From contig NZ_QMKJ01000002.1 in assembly GCF_003290085.1 (NCBI RefSeq), forward strand, positions 620,001 to 684,000: 64,000 bases of DNA, written 5' to 3'. Shown piece by piece: positions 45,453 to 53,394 of this stretch (position 1 is its first letter; every line of letters begins with the position of its first letter). Origin of the DNA: Aliidiomarina sp. B3213. Its GTDB lineage: Bacteria > Pseudomonadota > Gammaproteobacteria > Enterobacterales > Alteromonadaceae. The notes under the pieces are model-generated. The model did not search any database, was not told where the DNA came from, and worked only from the letters and a program-made list of their open reading frames with translations. The position numbers were made by a program, and so were the translations under genes.

Positions 45453-46673
45453 CTACATCAATAGCCAGATTAAGTAGAGGAAAACAAAGATAATTAGGTA
45501 AGAAAGACCCATTATTGACCATACCTTTAATGGTCTATTCATTAGCCCTGCTTCTTTCGCTAGCCTCATATTAAGCCAAGCAAATAATGGCGTTGTCACA
45601 AACGCCAACCCCATTGCGAATGTGAGCATAGGGCGTAATGCACCCGCAAAGAAGATAATAATCAACAAGCCCAGTAAACCTTGGGCAATAAGCAGTGCGT
45701 TAAAACGCAACTTCGATCTTGTTTGGCGACTTTCATGGAAGCAGGCATCAAAAATTCGCGCGTAACCGTCAAGCACAGTTATGGTGGTGCCAAACATACA
45801 AACGAAAGCAATAAACGCCACCAACCAACGCGACCATTCGCCCATAGTTTGGGCGTACATATCAATGAGCTGCTGGGCAAACGCACCACCCGCTAGCGCA
45901 ACTTCCGTAGTAGAACCATATTGAATAATGGCACCTAAACCGAGGAATAAAACAGCAAGACCGGCGGTTACCCAGTAGCCTAAGTTAAAGTCGAAAAGCG
46001 CATACTTCTTAGCTTCGGGTTGGTATGTGTATTTCTCCTTTGCCCAAAGCGAATTAATCACCGAGATTTCAATCGGTGCGGGCATCCATCCCATCATGGC
46101 AATTAAAAACCCAAAACTCGCTAGCTGCCATGGATTAGGGCTCACAAAGTCGTCTACCCGTGCGGCGCCTTTCGACCAGGCAATAATAAAAGCAGCCAAG
46201 GTTGCCAATGCCAACAGCAACATGAAAATTTTGGCACTTTTGTCGAGCGCCGGATAGCGTCCCCAAATTAGTAATACCCAGCTAACGACTAAAAGAAATA
46301 AACTTAAGCTAATGACCGAAGGCGGCGAAGGAAGTATCCAAGACACAAAGTATTGCAACAAAGACGCAGTGAGTAGCAGCACACCAGCAGTTGCGACAAT
46401 GGCGGCAATCGAACACACCACAATAAAGGCACCGTAAAGTCCTTTACCACTATTGCGATACCCGGTAATTAAACTTTGCTCTTGTGTAGCTGTGTAGTGA
46501 ACGGCGAAGCGAAAGAAAGGATATTTCAGGGCATTTACAGCGATAATTACCCACAGTAACTGCCAGCCAAACAACGCTCCTGCTTGAGTGGACGCAACAA
46601 GGTGGGAGCCGCCAATAGCGGCCGTGGCCAGAAGAAGCCCTGGACCTAACGCTTTCAAGCGAGAAGTGTGCAT
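45453..46673 (-). CDS. Nramp-related transporter with altered metal-binding motifs
   Basis: A 406-residue protein with about 11 membrane helices and the LeuT-like Nramp layout. Helix 1 opens GPGLLLATAAIGGSH (10-24), where Mn/Fe Nramps have the metal-binding DPGN: the Asp is Gly21 and the Asn is His24. Helix 6 has GWMPAPIE (195-202), keeping the Met of the MPH motif but replacing His with Ala. The substrate may therefore not be Mn or Fe; some divergent Nramp relatives carry magnesium. Stand-alone gene. AAATAATAATAAGA precedes the ATG, with no clear Shine-Dalgarno sequence. Confidence 0.8.
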   Translation of the reverse strand: MHTSRLKALGPGLLLATAAIGGSHLVASTQAGALFGWQLLWVIIAVNALKYPFFRFAVHYTATQEQSLITGYRNSGKGLYGAFIVVCSIAAIVATAGVLLLTASLLQYFVSWILPSPPSVISLSLFLLVVSWVLLIWGRYPALDKSAKIFMLLLALATLAAFIIAWSKGAARVDDFVSPNPWQLASFGFLIAMMGWMPAPIEISVINSLWAKEKYTYQPEAKKYALFDFNLGYWVTAGLAVLFLGLGAIIQYGSTTEVALAGGAFAQQLIDMYAQTMGEWSRWLVAFIAFVCMFGTTITVLDGYARIFDACFHESRQTRSKLRFNALLIAQGLLGLLIIIFFAGALRPMLTFAMGLAFVTTPLFAWLNMRLAKEAGLMNRPLKVWSIMGLSYLIIFVFLYLIWLLM

Positions 46674-46730
46674 AGGTATGCCTGTCTTATTATTATTTTA
46701 CCTAAGCATACCTTGAGCGAGAAAAAGATA

Positions 46731-47294
46731 TCAATTAACGATTGCAGTACCGCGTGTATATACCATGTCGCGCACAACGTCTCTTGGAATTTCTATTTGA
46801 GCTGTGGCTTTCACGACGCGAGTACCGAAGTCCAACATACGAAGTGTTACCACCATAGAAGCGCCACGGTCTAACAATGTGCCTACAAGTACATAATCAA
46901 CGTCGAATGTTTCGTTTAATTCAAGGTAATTGGTCGAAAGTGCAAAGTCTCCTTCAGGAGTTACACGAATTGCATTCGTGAGTTTAAATTCCACAACTTG
47001 TAAGTCTGCGGCATGAAGTTCAGCACTTAACTCTTGCTGCAGCTGCAAACCCATTAAATTGCTTTCACGTAAGCCACCCGCCAACCACACAGGACTTGTT
47101 ACCGCTACACGTTCGCCTACGCTAACATCGTTAGCCGTCGACATAAGCTCTTCCACCAATTGGAATGAGTAATAACCCGTAGAATATGTTGGGTTGTCGT
47201 TTACTCTTGCAGGCTCTTGTGGAGGCGGCGTATTACCGCAAGCTGTTATTGCAAGAACAGCAAACGTACTTAATAACTTCGTTATTGTTCTCAT
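46731..47294 (-). CDS. FlgO-domain lipoprotein, second of two
   Basis: A 187-residue lipoprotein (signal followed by LAITAC, lipidated Cys about 19). The FlgO domain is visible as RVAVTSPVWLAGGLRESNLMGLQLQQELSAELH, VVEFKLTNAI, DVDYVLVGTLLDRGASMVVTLRMLD and a final AQIEIPRDVV. FlgO-type proteins are outer-membrane lipoproteins linked to flagellar stability in Vibrio, but the domain is wider than flagella. Its ATG overlaps the upstream gene's stop by one base (TAATG). No flagellar genes lie nearby. Confidence 0.8.
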   Translation of the reverse strand: MRTITKLLSTFAVLAITACGNTPPPQEPARVNDNPTYSTGYYSFQLVEELMSTANDVSVGERVAVTSPVWLAGGLRESNLMGLQLQQELSAELHAADLQVVEFKLTNAIRVTPEGDFALSTNYLELNETFDVDYVLVGTLLDRGASMVVTLRMLDFGTRVVKATAQIEIPRDVVRDMVYTRGTAIVN

Positions 47295-47995
47295 TATTCA
47301 ATCTCCCCACGTGTGCCTGGTGCGTCGAACATGCTACTTAAGAATCCGCCCTTTTCACGTTCCGGCTGCGGGTCAGACAAGTGCGAACTACGATACAAAC
47401 CGCCGCGGCGCCACTGTGAGTTCACTTCGTCTGAAGAAATGGTTTCCCATGGCACGAGCACAGTTGAAGACGAGATTACTAGTGCAGAACGCGCGTTCAC
47501 TAAGCGAGTGTTCACAAGTAAGCCATTGTCTACTTCGCTATATGTACCTACGACCACCCAGTCGATCATATAGTTGTCGCGCAACCTTTCGGTGTCGCGG
47601 CTAAGCATGAGCTCTTGCTCGTCGGTCAGCTGCAGTGCTTGGGTTAATCTATACTCTAAAAAACCAATATTATATGGACGTGCAGAGGCCATTAACCCTT
47701 CTTGCATTTGCCGCGCTAAATCAGAGTAGCTGTCCGACGCCTGATGTTGAAGCGACTCTGCCGGCACAAAGCTTGTTACAGCTACACGTCGAATACCCTC
47801 GTGATATTGAAACAACTCATGAGCAAGAATGTTTTCATATTGCGTTAACGGACTATGCGGAACCGCTGACGGCGCAGGAGTGCGGTCTGCCATACTTTGT
47901 TCAGGAGCCGACGCGCAACCCACTAAAGTTGCGGTAAATGACAATGCTAATAAAACCGCTGCTATCGGTTTTGCACGTTGAGTTAAGCGTTTCAT
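47294..47995 (-). CDS. FlgO-domain lipoprotein, first of two
   Basis: A 233-residue lipoprotein (lipobox LVGCAS). The FlgO domain includes RRVAVTSFVPAESLQ, SDLARQMQEGLMASARPYNIGFLEYRLTQALQLTDEQELMLSRD in pieces, IDWVVVGTYSEVDNGLLVNTRLVNARS and ISSSTVLVPWE. It is a divergent paralogue of the next gene and translationally coupled to it. It lies 76 bp downstream of the CadC-like regulator gene on the same strand, so one operon is possible. Confidence 0.8.
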   Translation of the reverse strand: MKRLTQRAKPIAAVLLALSFTATLVGCASAPEQSMADRTPAPSAVPHSPLTQYENILAHELFQYHEGIRRVAVTSFVPAESLQHQASDSYSDLARQMQEGLMASARPYNIGFLEYRLTQALQLTDEQELMLSRDTERLRDNYMIDWVVVGTYSEVDNGLLVNTRLVNARSALVISSSTVLVPWETISSDEVNSQWRRGGLYRSSHLSDPQPEREKGGFLSSMFDAPGTRGEIE

Positions 47996-48071
47996 ACAAA
48001 CTCTCTTGAGAAAGGTTTGCTTATTTATCGGCCCGAGCAGCTAAAAACTTAACGTGATCCTCGCGATCTTT

Positions 48072-49322
48072 TTAGTGCAGAATTGCGGGTGTTTCGGGAA
48101 GTTGCTCGCAGCGAATTTCTTTTTGCAATCGAGAAGCGAGCTGCTGACAAAGTTCTACGCCACCAAGCCTGTCTCCTGTTAAATACAAAACCTGTGCGAG
48201 CCCCAATGTGCCTGACTCATGTAACGGGGCGTAACGAAGAGCATCTTCAAACCAAGTTTCAGCCTGACTGTAGGCTTGATCTTCAAGATAATAAGTTCCA
48301 ATGACGGCTGCAATATCCGCAATCCATGGTCGAATTTGAACCTCCTGCTCTTCATACCTTGCTCGCATAGACTGAAATGCAGACTCAAAAGCCGAGACAG
48401 CAAGCTGGCGATTTCCACTCACTCCATGAAGCTCACCTAAATTAATCCACACTTGCCAAGCTTGATCATCAATTGCAATGGCTCGCTCATAGGTTTCAAT
48501 TGCGTCTTCGTACTTTCCTTGTGCCGATTGCACAAACCCGAGGGCTTTCAGAGTCACAGCGCTATTTGGCTGAATTTCTACCGCTCGCACCGCAAGTGTG
48601 TGGGCACGATTGAGAAGGTTTCTAGCCTCTTCGTTGTCCAGCACCCCAGCCTCTACCTTCTCTGTTAATGAGGAGTAATGTTCTGACTCTGCCACCGTAT
48701 ACCGAACCGCCCTTTGCACTAAGGTATTTGCGAGACCAGCGTAGCCAGCTGCAGCACCGGGCTGTAAATCGATATGCTGCTCGTATAAGGAAATAGCCAT
48801 TTCATTGTCGGCTAGCCGCATTTGGTGATAAAAATCATCTGCCTGTGTAAGCAGGTCGCGACCAGCGGTTTGCTCTTTTGCTGTATGTATAAACCACCCA
48901 GCTAAGACAGCAGCGCAGATAAGAACTGCGAGCACTATATAAAGCCATTTACGCTTTGGTTGGCCGCTAACAGGTTGCACCGACGCTGTTTCATCAATAA
49001 GTTGAGCTTTCTCAACAAGCCTATAACCACGTTTAGGTACAGTTTCGATAAATCTTGGCGATTTTGGGTCATCATGAAGAGCTGAGCGTAAACGAGAAAT
49101 GGTGCGCAGAAGTGTTTCGTCACTCGCAAACTGTCCAGACCAAGCTTGTACAATAATCTCGTCTTTACTCACAAGCTCGCCTTGGGCGTGAATTAAAATA
49201 GCAAAAACAGCGCTTGTTTTTGGTTCAAGTCGAACAGTACCTAGAACGTCGGAGACACAATTACCTGACTCAAGATCAACGATCCATTCTCCAAGCTTAA
49301 ATTTTTGGGATTTATTATTCAT
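48072..49322 (-). CDS. CadC/ToxR-like transmembrane transcription regulator with TPRs
   Basis: A 416-residue protein. The N-terminal OmpR-type winged helix (FKLGEWIVDLESGN, LEPKTSAVFAILIHAQGELVSKDE, LLRTISRLRSALHDDP, ETVPKRGYRLV) occupies about 8-105. One membrane helix (LYIVLAVLICAAVLAGWFI, about 125-144) follows, then a periplasmic TPR domain (AVTLKALGFVQSAQGKYEDAIETYERAIAID and similar). Such one-component regulators bind DNA from the membrane. The receiver Asp domain is absent. It lies divergent from an S41 protease gene (118 bp) and upstream of the FlgO pair, both plausible targets. Confidence 0.85.
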   Translation of the reverse strand: MNNKSQKFKLGEWIVDLESGNCVSDVLGTVRLEPKTSAVFAILIHAQGELVSKDEIIVQAWSGQFASDETLLRTISRLRSALHDDPKSPRFIETVPKRGYRLVEKAQLIDETASVQPVSGQPKRKWLYIVLAVLICAAVLAGWFIHTAKEQTAGRDLLTQADDFYHQMRLADNEMAISLYEQHIDLQPGAAAGYAGLANTLVQRAVRYTVAESEHYSSLTEKVEAGVLDNEEARNLLNRAHTLAVRAVEIQPNSAVTLKALGFVQSAQGKYEDAIETYERAIAIDDQAWQVWINLGELHGVSGNRQLAVSAFESAFQSMRARYEEQEVQIRPWIADIAAVIGTYYLEDQAYSQAETWFEDALRYAPLHESGTLGLAQVLYLTGDRLGGVELCQQLASRLQKEIRCEQLPETPAILH

Positions 49323-49440
49323 TTAATTCAATAGGTTACTGTTTGTCAGGGTTTTGTCCGGACTTTAGTAGTTTACTGTCCGATAATGCGGTTATGCTCC
49401 CATGTAATCTGCTGTTCATCAAATTTACAGGAGAGACAAC

Positions 49441-50904
49441 ATGAAAAGATTGTATACCACATTCACAAGTATTTGCTTACTGCTTGCCACTATCGCGGTA
49501 ACGCACGCCAACACTTTCAATGAACAGCAAATTAAAGACGACTTCGCGCAATTGTACGAGGACTTGCAGTCTTCGAGCTACAACTTTTTCGCCCACACAG
49601 ATAAAGATACTTTTGACCGACACTACCTCGAGTTCCAAAACCAGATTAATGGCAACATGACGCAACTGGAAGTTCATCGCTTGTTTTTACGCTTCGTTGC
49701 ACTTGCAGACATTGCACACACACGAATCGACTTCCCTATTCAATTCTTCCGTGAATTTCTTAACAGTGGTGGGAAAACATTGCCGCTAAGTATTCGTGTT
49801 GAAGCAGACAGCGTTATCATTACTGAATACTTAGGTCTGCAAGATATCAAGCAAGGTGACAAGCTAATCAACGTAAACGGGCAGCCTGCTCTAATTTGGC
49901 TAGACACACTGGCTCAATACCTTGCCGCCGACGACTCAAGACTTGCTTATGTATTGCTAGAAGCATGGGGTATTGCACCATACCTTTGGTTACATGAAGG
50001 TGAACAACCGCAATACACACTTACACTCGAACGTGCGCACTCCGGTGAGCAATATGAAGTTGTGCAACCAACCTTGTCACATGAAACCCAAGAACAACAC
50101 GTTGCAAGCCAAGCTATTGACGACTCCGAGCCTAGAGAATACCAAGTTCTAAGCAATCAAATCGGTTATTTAAAACCAGGAGAGTTTTATAACGTCTACG
50201 CAGAAGATAACAACCAAATTTGGGACACCACGGAGTTTCATAGTTTTATAGACGAAGCTATGCATACTTTTCTAGACGCGAACGTAAAAGATATCGTTAT
50301 TGATGTGAGGGGTAACGCGGGCGGCACCAATAGTTTTAGCGACCACTTAATCGGTTGGTATGCAGATGAGCAATTCCGATTTGCTTCAGAGTTCCGCGTG
50401 AAAGTGTCTGAACATTCAAGAAATGCAAACTTACAAAGACTCGCATTAGACGACGATCCAGAATCTATCACCGCCAAGCTAGAGCAATTCTATGCCCAGA
50501 ACGAGCAAGGCGATGTGATTTTATTTCCATTAGAAGATAGTTACCCCCACAGTGGTGATATGAATATCTCCGATAGTGATATTCAAATCTATGTATGGAT
50601 TGACCGCTTCTCTTTCAGTAATGCGGTGTCTGTGGCAGCTATTACGAAAGACTATGGATTTGGCACAGTGATTGGTGAGAAAACAGCAGACCCTGCTACA
50701 ACCTATGCAGCCATGGAAACATTTACGCTTGAAAATACGGGCATTAGTGTCGGTTATCCGAAAGCGCTCATCGTACGCCCTAATGGGAACCCTGTAGCTG
50801 ACGGTGTTACACCGGATATTCAGTTGGAATGCCCAGAAGGAAGTGGTGAAGCTGCGCTATCGTGCTTAAGAGAGTTCATTCTAGAGCAACGTGTGCAACT
50901 CTAA
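49441..50904 (+). CDS. Exported S41 family (C-terminal processing protease-like) peptidase
   Basis: A 487-residue protein with a signal peptide (ICLLLATIAVTHA, cleavage about 24). A PDZ-like stretch (YLGLQDIKQGDKLINVNGQPA) precedes the S41 core: IVIDVRGNAGGTN and IYVWIDRFSFSNAVSVAAIT, where the nucleophile Ser lies at S-N-A, then TVIGEKTADPATTY and NPVADGVTPDI. A catalytic Lys is not obvious, so it may be of the tricorn/S41 non-CTP type. GGAGAG lies 7 bases before the ATG. It is divergent from the CadC-like gene. Confidence 0.85.
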   Translation: MKRLYTTFTSICLLLATIAVTHANTFNEQQIKDDFAQLYEDLQSSSYNFFAHTDKDTFDRHYLEFQNQINGNMTQLEVHRLFLRFVALADIAHTRIDFPIQFFREFLNSGGKTLPLSIRVEADSVIITEYLGLQDIKQGDKLINVNGQPALIWLDTLAQYLAADDSRLAYVLLEAWGIAPYLWLHEGEQPQYTLTLERAHSGEQYEVVQPTLSHETQEQHVASQAIDDSEPREYQVLSNQIGYLKPGEFYNVYAEDNNQIWDTTEFHSFIDEAMHTFLDANVKDIVIDVRGNAGGTNSFSDHLIGWYADEQFRFASEFRVKVSEHSRNANLQRLALDDDPESITAKLEQFYAQNEQGDVILFPLEDSYPHSGDMNISDSDIQIYVWIDRFSFSNAVSVAAITKDYGFGTVIGEKTADPATTYAAMETFTLENTGISVGYPKALIVRPNGNPVADGVTPDIQLECPEGSGEAALSCLREFILEQRVQL

Positions 50905-50917
50905 TATTGCTTTACAA

Positions 50918-50960
50918 AGGCATGGAACCTTACGGGCAACAAGCTTCAGGTTCCATGCCT
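50918..50960 (+). terminator. Long perfect inverted repeat after the S41 gene (terminator-like)
   Basis: AGGCATGGAACCT (50918-50930) and AGGTTCCATGCCT (50948-50960) are exact reverse complements over 13 bp with a 17-base loop. No T-run follows, so termination is likely but not typical. It lies 13 bp after the S41 stop. Confidence 0.6.
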
Positions 50961-51008
50961 AGGTTGAATGGATTTACCGTAATTTAATGTTTCAAATGAG
51001 TTCTAAAT

Positions 51009-51335
51009 ATGTTCGTAGTGGTTTATCAATTCTCTGCACGAAAAGGCTGTGAACAGAAATTTATTTTAAATTGGCTAAAGACAACACGAGGCATTTATCT
51101 GTTTAAAGGAAGTTTAGGTTCCAGATTACATAAAGATAAATCAGGTCGGTTTATCGCTTACGCGCAATGGCCCAGCGAACAGGCCTATCGAAATTCCACC
51201 AAGGGTATAATGCCGCGAAACTATGAGAAGCATGGAAACGATATGAAAAAGCAACTCGATTCTGTCGGAGTTAAAATACTGTTCGAAATGGAAGTACAAA
51301 AAGACTTTCTAAAAAGCAGCACGTTTCCCGTTTAA
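51009..51335 (+). CDS. Small ABM-like (antibiotic biosynthesis monooxygenase fold) protein
   Basis: A 108-residue protein with the ferredoxin-like dimeric barrel pattern. The first strand is MFVVVYQFSARKGCEQKFILNWLK, then GSLGSRLHKDKSGRFIAYAQWPSEQAYRN, then MKKQLDSVGVKILFEMEV. The family includes haem-degrading, quinol-oxidising and non-enzymatic members; this one is not assignable. It lies alone between the S41 protease and the amidase. Confidence 0.65.
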   Translation: MFVVVYQFSARKGCEQKFILNWLKTTRGIYLFKGSLGSRLHKDKSGRFIAYAQWPSEQAYRNSTKGIMPRNYEKHGNDMKKQLDSVGVKILFEMEVQKDFLKSSTFPV

Positions 51336-51423
51336 ACATCTAAATAGTGCAAACTTTTCAAGGGATTCTCAAATAACGCATTTTCTATTAGGCTGAAGTA
51401 ACAATCAGAGAGTGGGAAAAGTT

Positions 51424-52854
51424 ATGGAATACTTAAGCGCCAGCGAAATTGCACAACAAGTACGTGAAGGGAAACTCACCAGTGTGGACATCACTTCTTT
51501 GTATTTAGAACGCATTAAAGAGCATAACGAGAAGTTGCAGGCGTATGTGTTTCATCAGCCGGAGCAGGCTCTCGCAGGAGCAAAACACTGTGACCAGAGC
51601 GGAGAAACAGAAGAGAAAGGCTTACTGCATGGCGTACCTGTATCCATTAAAGAATGCTATTTGTGGGAAGGCACACCCACCACTTTAAACTACCCACCGA
51701 AGCGAAACTACAGAGCAAAAGAAACCTCTATTCTGGTAAAGCGCTTGTTGGAACAGGGGGCGGTAATACTGGGTAAAACAAATGTACCTACGCTACTCTC
51801 TGACTCGCAAACTTTTGGCCCACTTTACCCAACTGCGAACAATCCGTTCGACCTAACAAGAACACCAGGGGGTAGCACCGGCGGAGGTGCTGCCGCGGTA
51901 GCTGCTGGTTTAACTACATTTGAACTGGGAAGCGACATTGGTGGTTCAATAAGAAACCCCTCTCACTATTGTGGCCTATTTGGTTTCAAACCTACCCAAA
52001 ACGGTTACGCTTCTGACGGACATGTGCCGCCCTATCCTGAAGACAACATTGGCATAAGTATAATGAACCACACAGGGCCGCTCGCTAGAACCATGAACGA
52101 CATACAACTAGCGAATGACGTGCTTTACAAGCCCGATCTTCAACGGCTGCATTACCTCGATACAAAAGGAAGAAACGTCAACCTACAAGGCATGAAGGTA
52201 GCCTACTTCGACTCATTGTATGGCTTGCAAGCTGGCAGCGACGTGCGCAATGCCATACACCGCATGGTGAACACCATTGAAAAACTAGGTGGTGAAGCCG
52301 TACCTATTCATATCGACAAGTTTCTTTCTGAACGCATGTTGAAAACCTGGACCAAACTACTCGGAGTTATGATGGGTCAGGGTTTGCCTTGGCTCGTGCG
52401 GAAAATGTTTTATTTGAAGTTCAGCCCGTCACTAAAGGCGTCTTCTTTGCCCGCCCGCAAAGAGTTGAAACAAGGCCTCTCGCTAAGCTTTCAACACTTC
52501 AGTCAAGCAATGGCAGAACGAGAAGAGCTTATTCAAGAAGTGAACCGCCTGTTTGAGCCTTACGACTTTGTACTTAGCCCTACTTCCATGGGACCAGCGT
52601 TTGAACACAACCACAAGCACCGTTCAATCTTGCTAGACGGAGAAGCCATTCCATATTTAGACTACTGCTTCCCATTCGTAGCCTTTTACAACCTTACCGG
52701 ACACCCCGTGCTTACAGTACCCACAGGCCTTAATAAACAAGGCTTACCGATAGGACTCTCAATCAGCGCACCACACCACCAAGACCAGGAACTCATACAT
52801 TTTGGTAAAACATTAGAGAGCAATGGCTACACATTTACAGCGCCCAAACTTTAG
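51424..52854 (+). CDS. Amidase signature family enzyme
   Basis: A 476-residue Ser-Ser-Lys amidase. The catalytic Lys is in VPVSIKECYLW, the cis-Ser motif is GGSTGGGAAAVAAG (commonly GSSGG), and the nucleophile Ser is in SDIGGSIRNPSHYCG. The ATG at 51424 follows GTGGGA by 7 bases; a GTG at 51412 would add four residues. Substrates in the family range from amino-acid amides to fatty amides. It is not GatA: no gatB or gatC is adjacent and the sequence is more like general amidases. The last gene before the tRNA. Confidence 0.88.
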   Translation: MEYLSASEIAQQVREGKLTSVDITSLYLERIKEHNEKLQAYVFHQPEQALAGAKHCDQSGETEEKGLLHGVPVSIKECYLWEGTPTTLNYPPKRNYRAKETSILVKRLLEQGAVILGKTNVPTLLSDSQTFGPLYPTANNPFDLTRTPGGSTGGGAAAVAAGLTTFELGSDIGGSIRNPSHYCGLFGFKPTQNGYASDGHVPPYPEDNIGISIMNHTGPLARTMNDIQLANDVLYKPDLQRLHYLDTKGRNVNLQGMKVAYFDSLYGLQAGSDVRNAIHRMVNTIEKLGGEAVPIHIDKFLSERMLKTWTKLLGVMMGQGLPWLVRKMFYLKFSPSLKASSLPARKELKQGLSLSFQHFSQAMAEREELIQEVNRLFEPYDFVLSPTSMGPAFEHNHKHRSILLDGEAIPYLDYCFPFVAFYNLTGHPVLTVPTGLNKQGLPIGLSISAPHHQDQELIHFGKTLESNGYTFTAPKL

Positions 52855-52866
52855 GGCGCTTTAAAG
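52839..52866 (+). terminator. Terminator overlapping the amidase 3' end
   Basis: AGCGCCC (52839-52845) and GGGCGCT (52854-52860) pair around an 8-base loop containing the end of the amidase frame. A weak T-rich tail follows. Confidence 0.5.
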
Positions 52867-52874
52867 CCTTTTAC

Positions 52875-52903
52875 TGGACAAAACTCGTGAATTTCCCTAG
52901 AAT
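52875..52903 (+). promoter_or_regulatory. Sigma-70 promoter of tRNA-Arg
   Basis: TGGACA (52875-52880) and TAGAAT (52898-52903) are separated by the ideal 17 bp. A GC-rich discriminator (CCACGCC), typical of stringently controlled stable-RNA promoters, follows. The tRNA begins 33 bp further on. Confidence 0.65.
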
Positions 52904-52935
52904 CCACGCCTGCTTTCTAGCAACTCCAATACCAC

Positions 52936-53012
<77 letters not shown>

Positions 53013-53394
53013 TCAAAGCCTTTCAGCATATTTCCTCTCGCAATTTCTATTTCTTTCTTAGTATTGAGTTGAAGTCATCCTAAAAACACTAATGACCTTT
53101 GCTCAAAACCACTCAAATTTCACAAGAAAAAATCCGTGACACATTCGTGACAAGCCCGTGACAAAATTTTTTTGTTGAATATTCGAACCAGATTATTTTG
53201 ACCTTTACCCTAAAACGATATCGGCAGAATTTTTACCAATCTTTGAGTCAAAAAGATAAGGAAACTACCAGTCGTGCTCCTCCGCCTAGTGCCAGTTGGG
53301 GACCTTCCTACACCAACCTAGAGATCGAGAAAGCATCAATTACACTTTTAAATCTCTACTTGTGATGAGTAATCTTACCCTTTAAATACGTTAC
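53013..53394. other. Gene-free stretch after the tRNA: candidate attachment region
   Basis: AT-rich DNA with no credible gene on either strand. It holds the CGTGACA repeats (53135-53163). No integrase gene or recognisable integrase remnant is seen, and I found no second copy of the tRNA 3' end in the window, so the far end of any island lies beyond 64,000. Confidence 0.6.
53135..53163 (+). repeat. Three direct CGTGACA repeats, 11-bp period (putative integrase arm sites)
   Basis: CGTGACA occurs at 53135, 53146 and 53157, each start exactly 11 bp after the last, with unrelated 4-base spacers (CATT, AGCC). One helical turn apart places them on the same DNA face. Similar short direct repeats beside tRNA genes are arm-type binding sites for tyrosine integrases. 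They lie 123 bp from the tRNA end. Confidence 0.6.

Noticed and set aside
51424-52854. GatA subunit of Glu-tRNA amidotransferase
   Set aside because: No gatB or gatC neighbour, and the sequence fits general amidase signature enzymes better.
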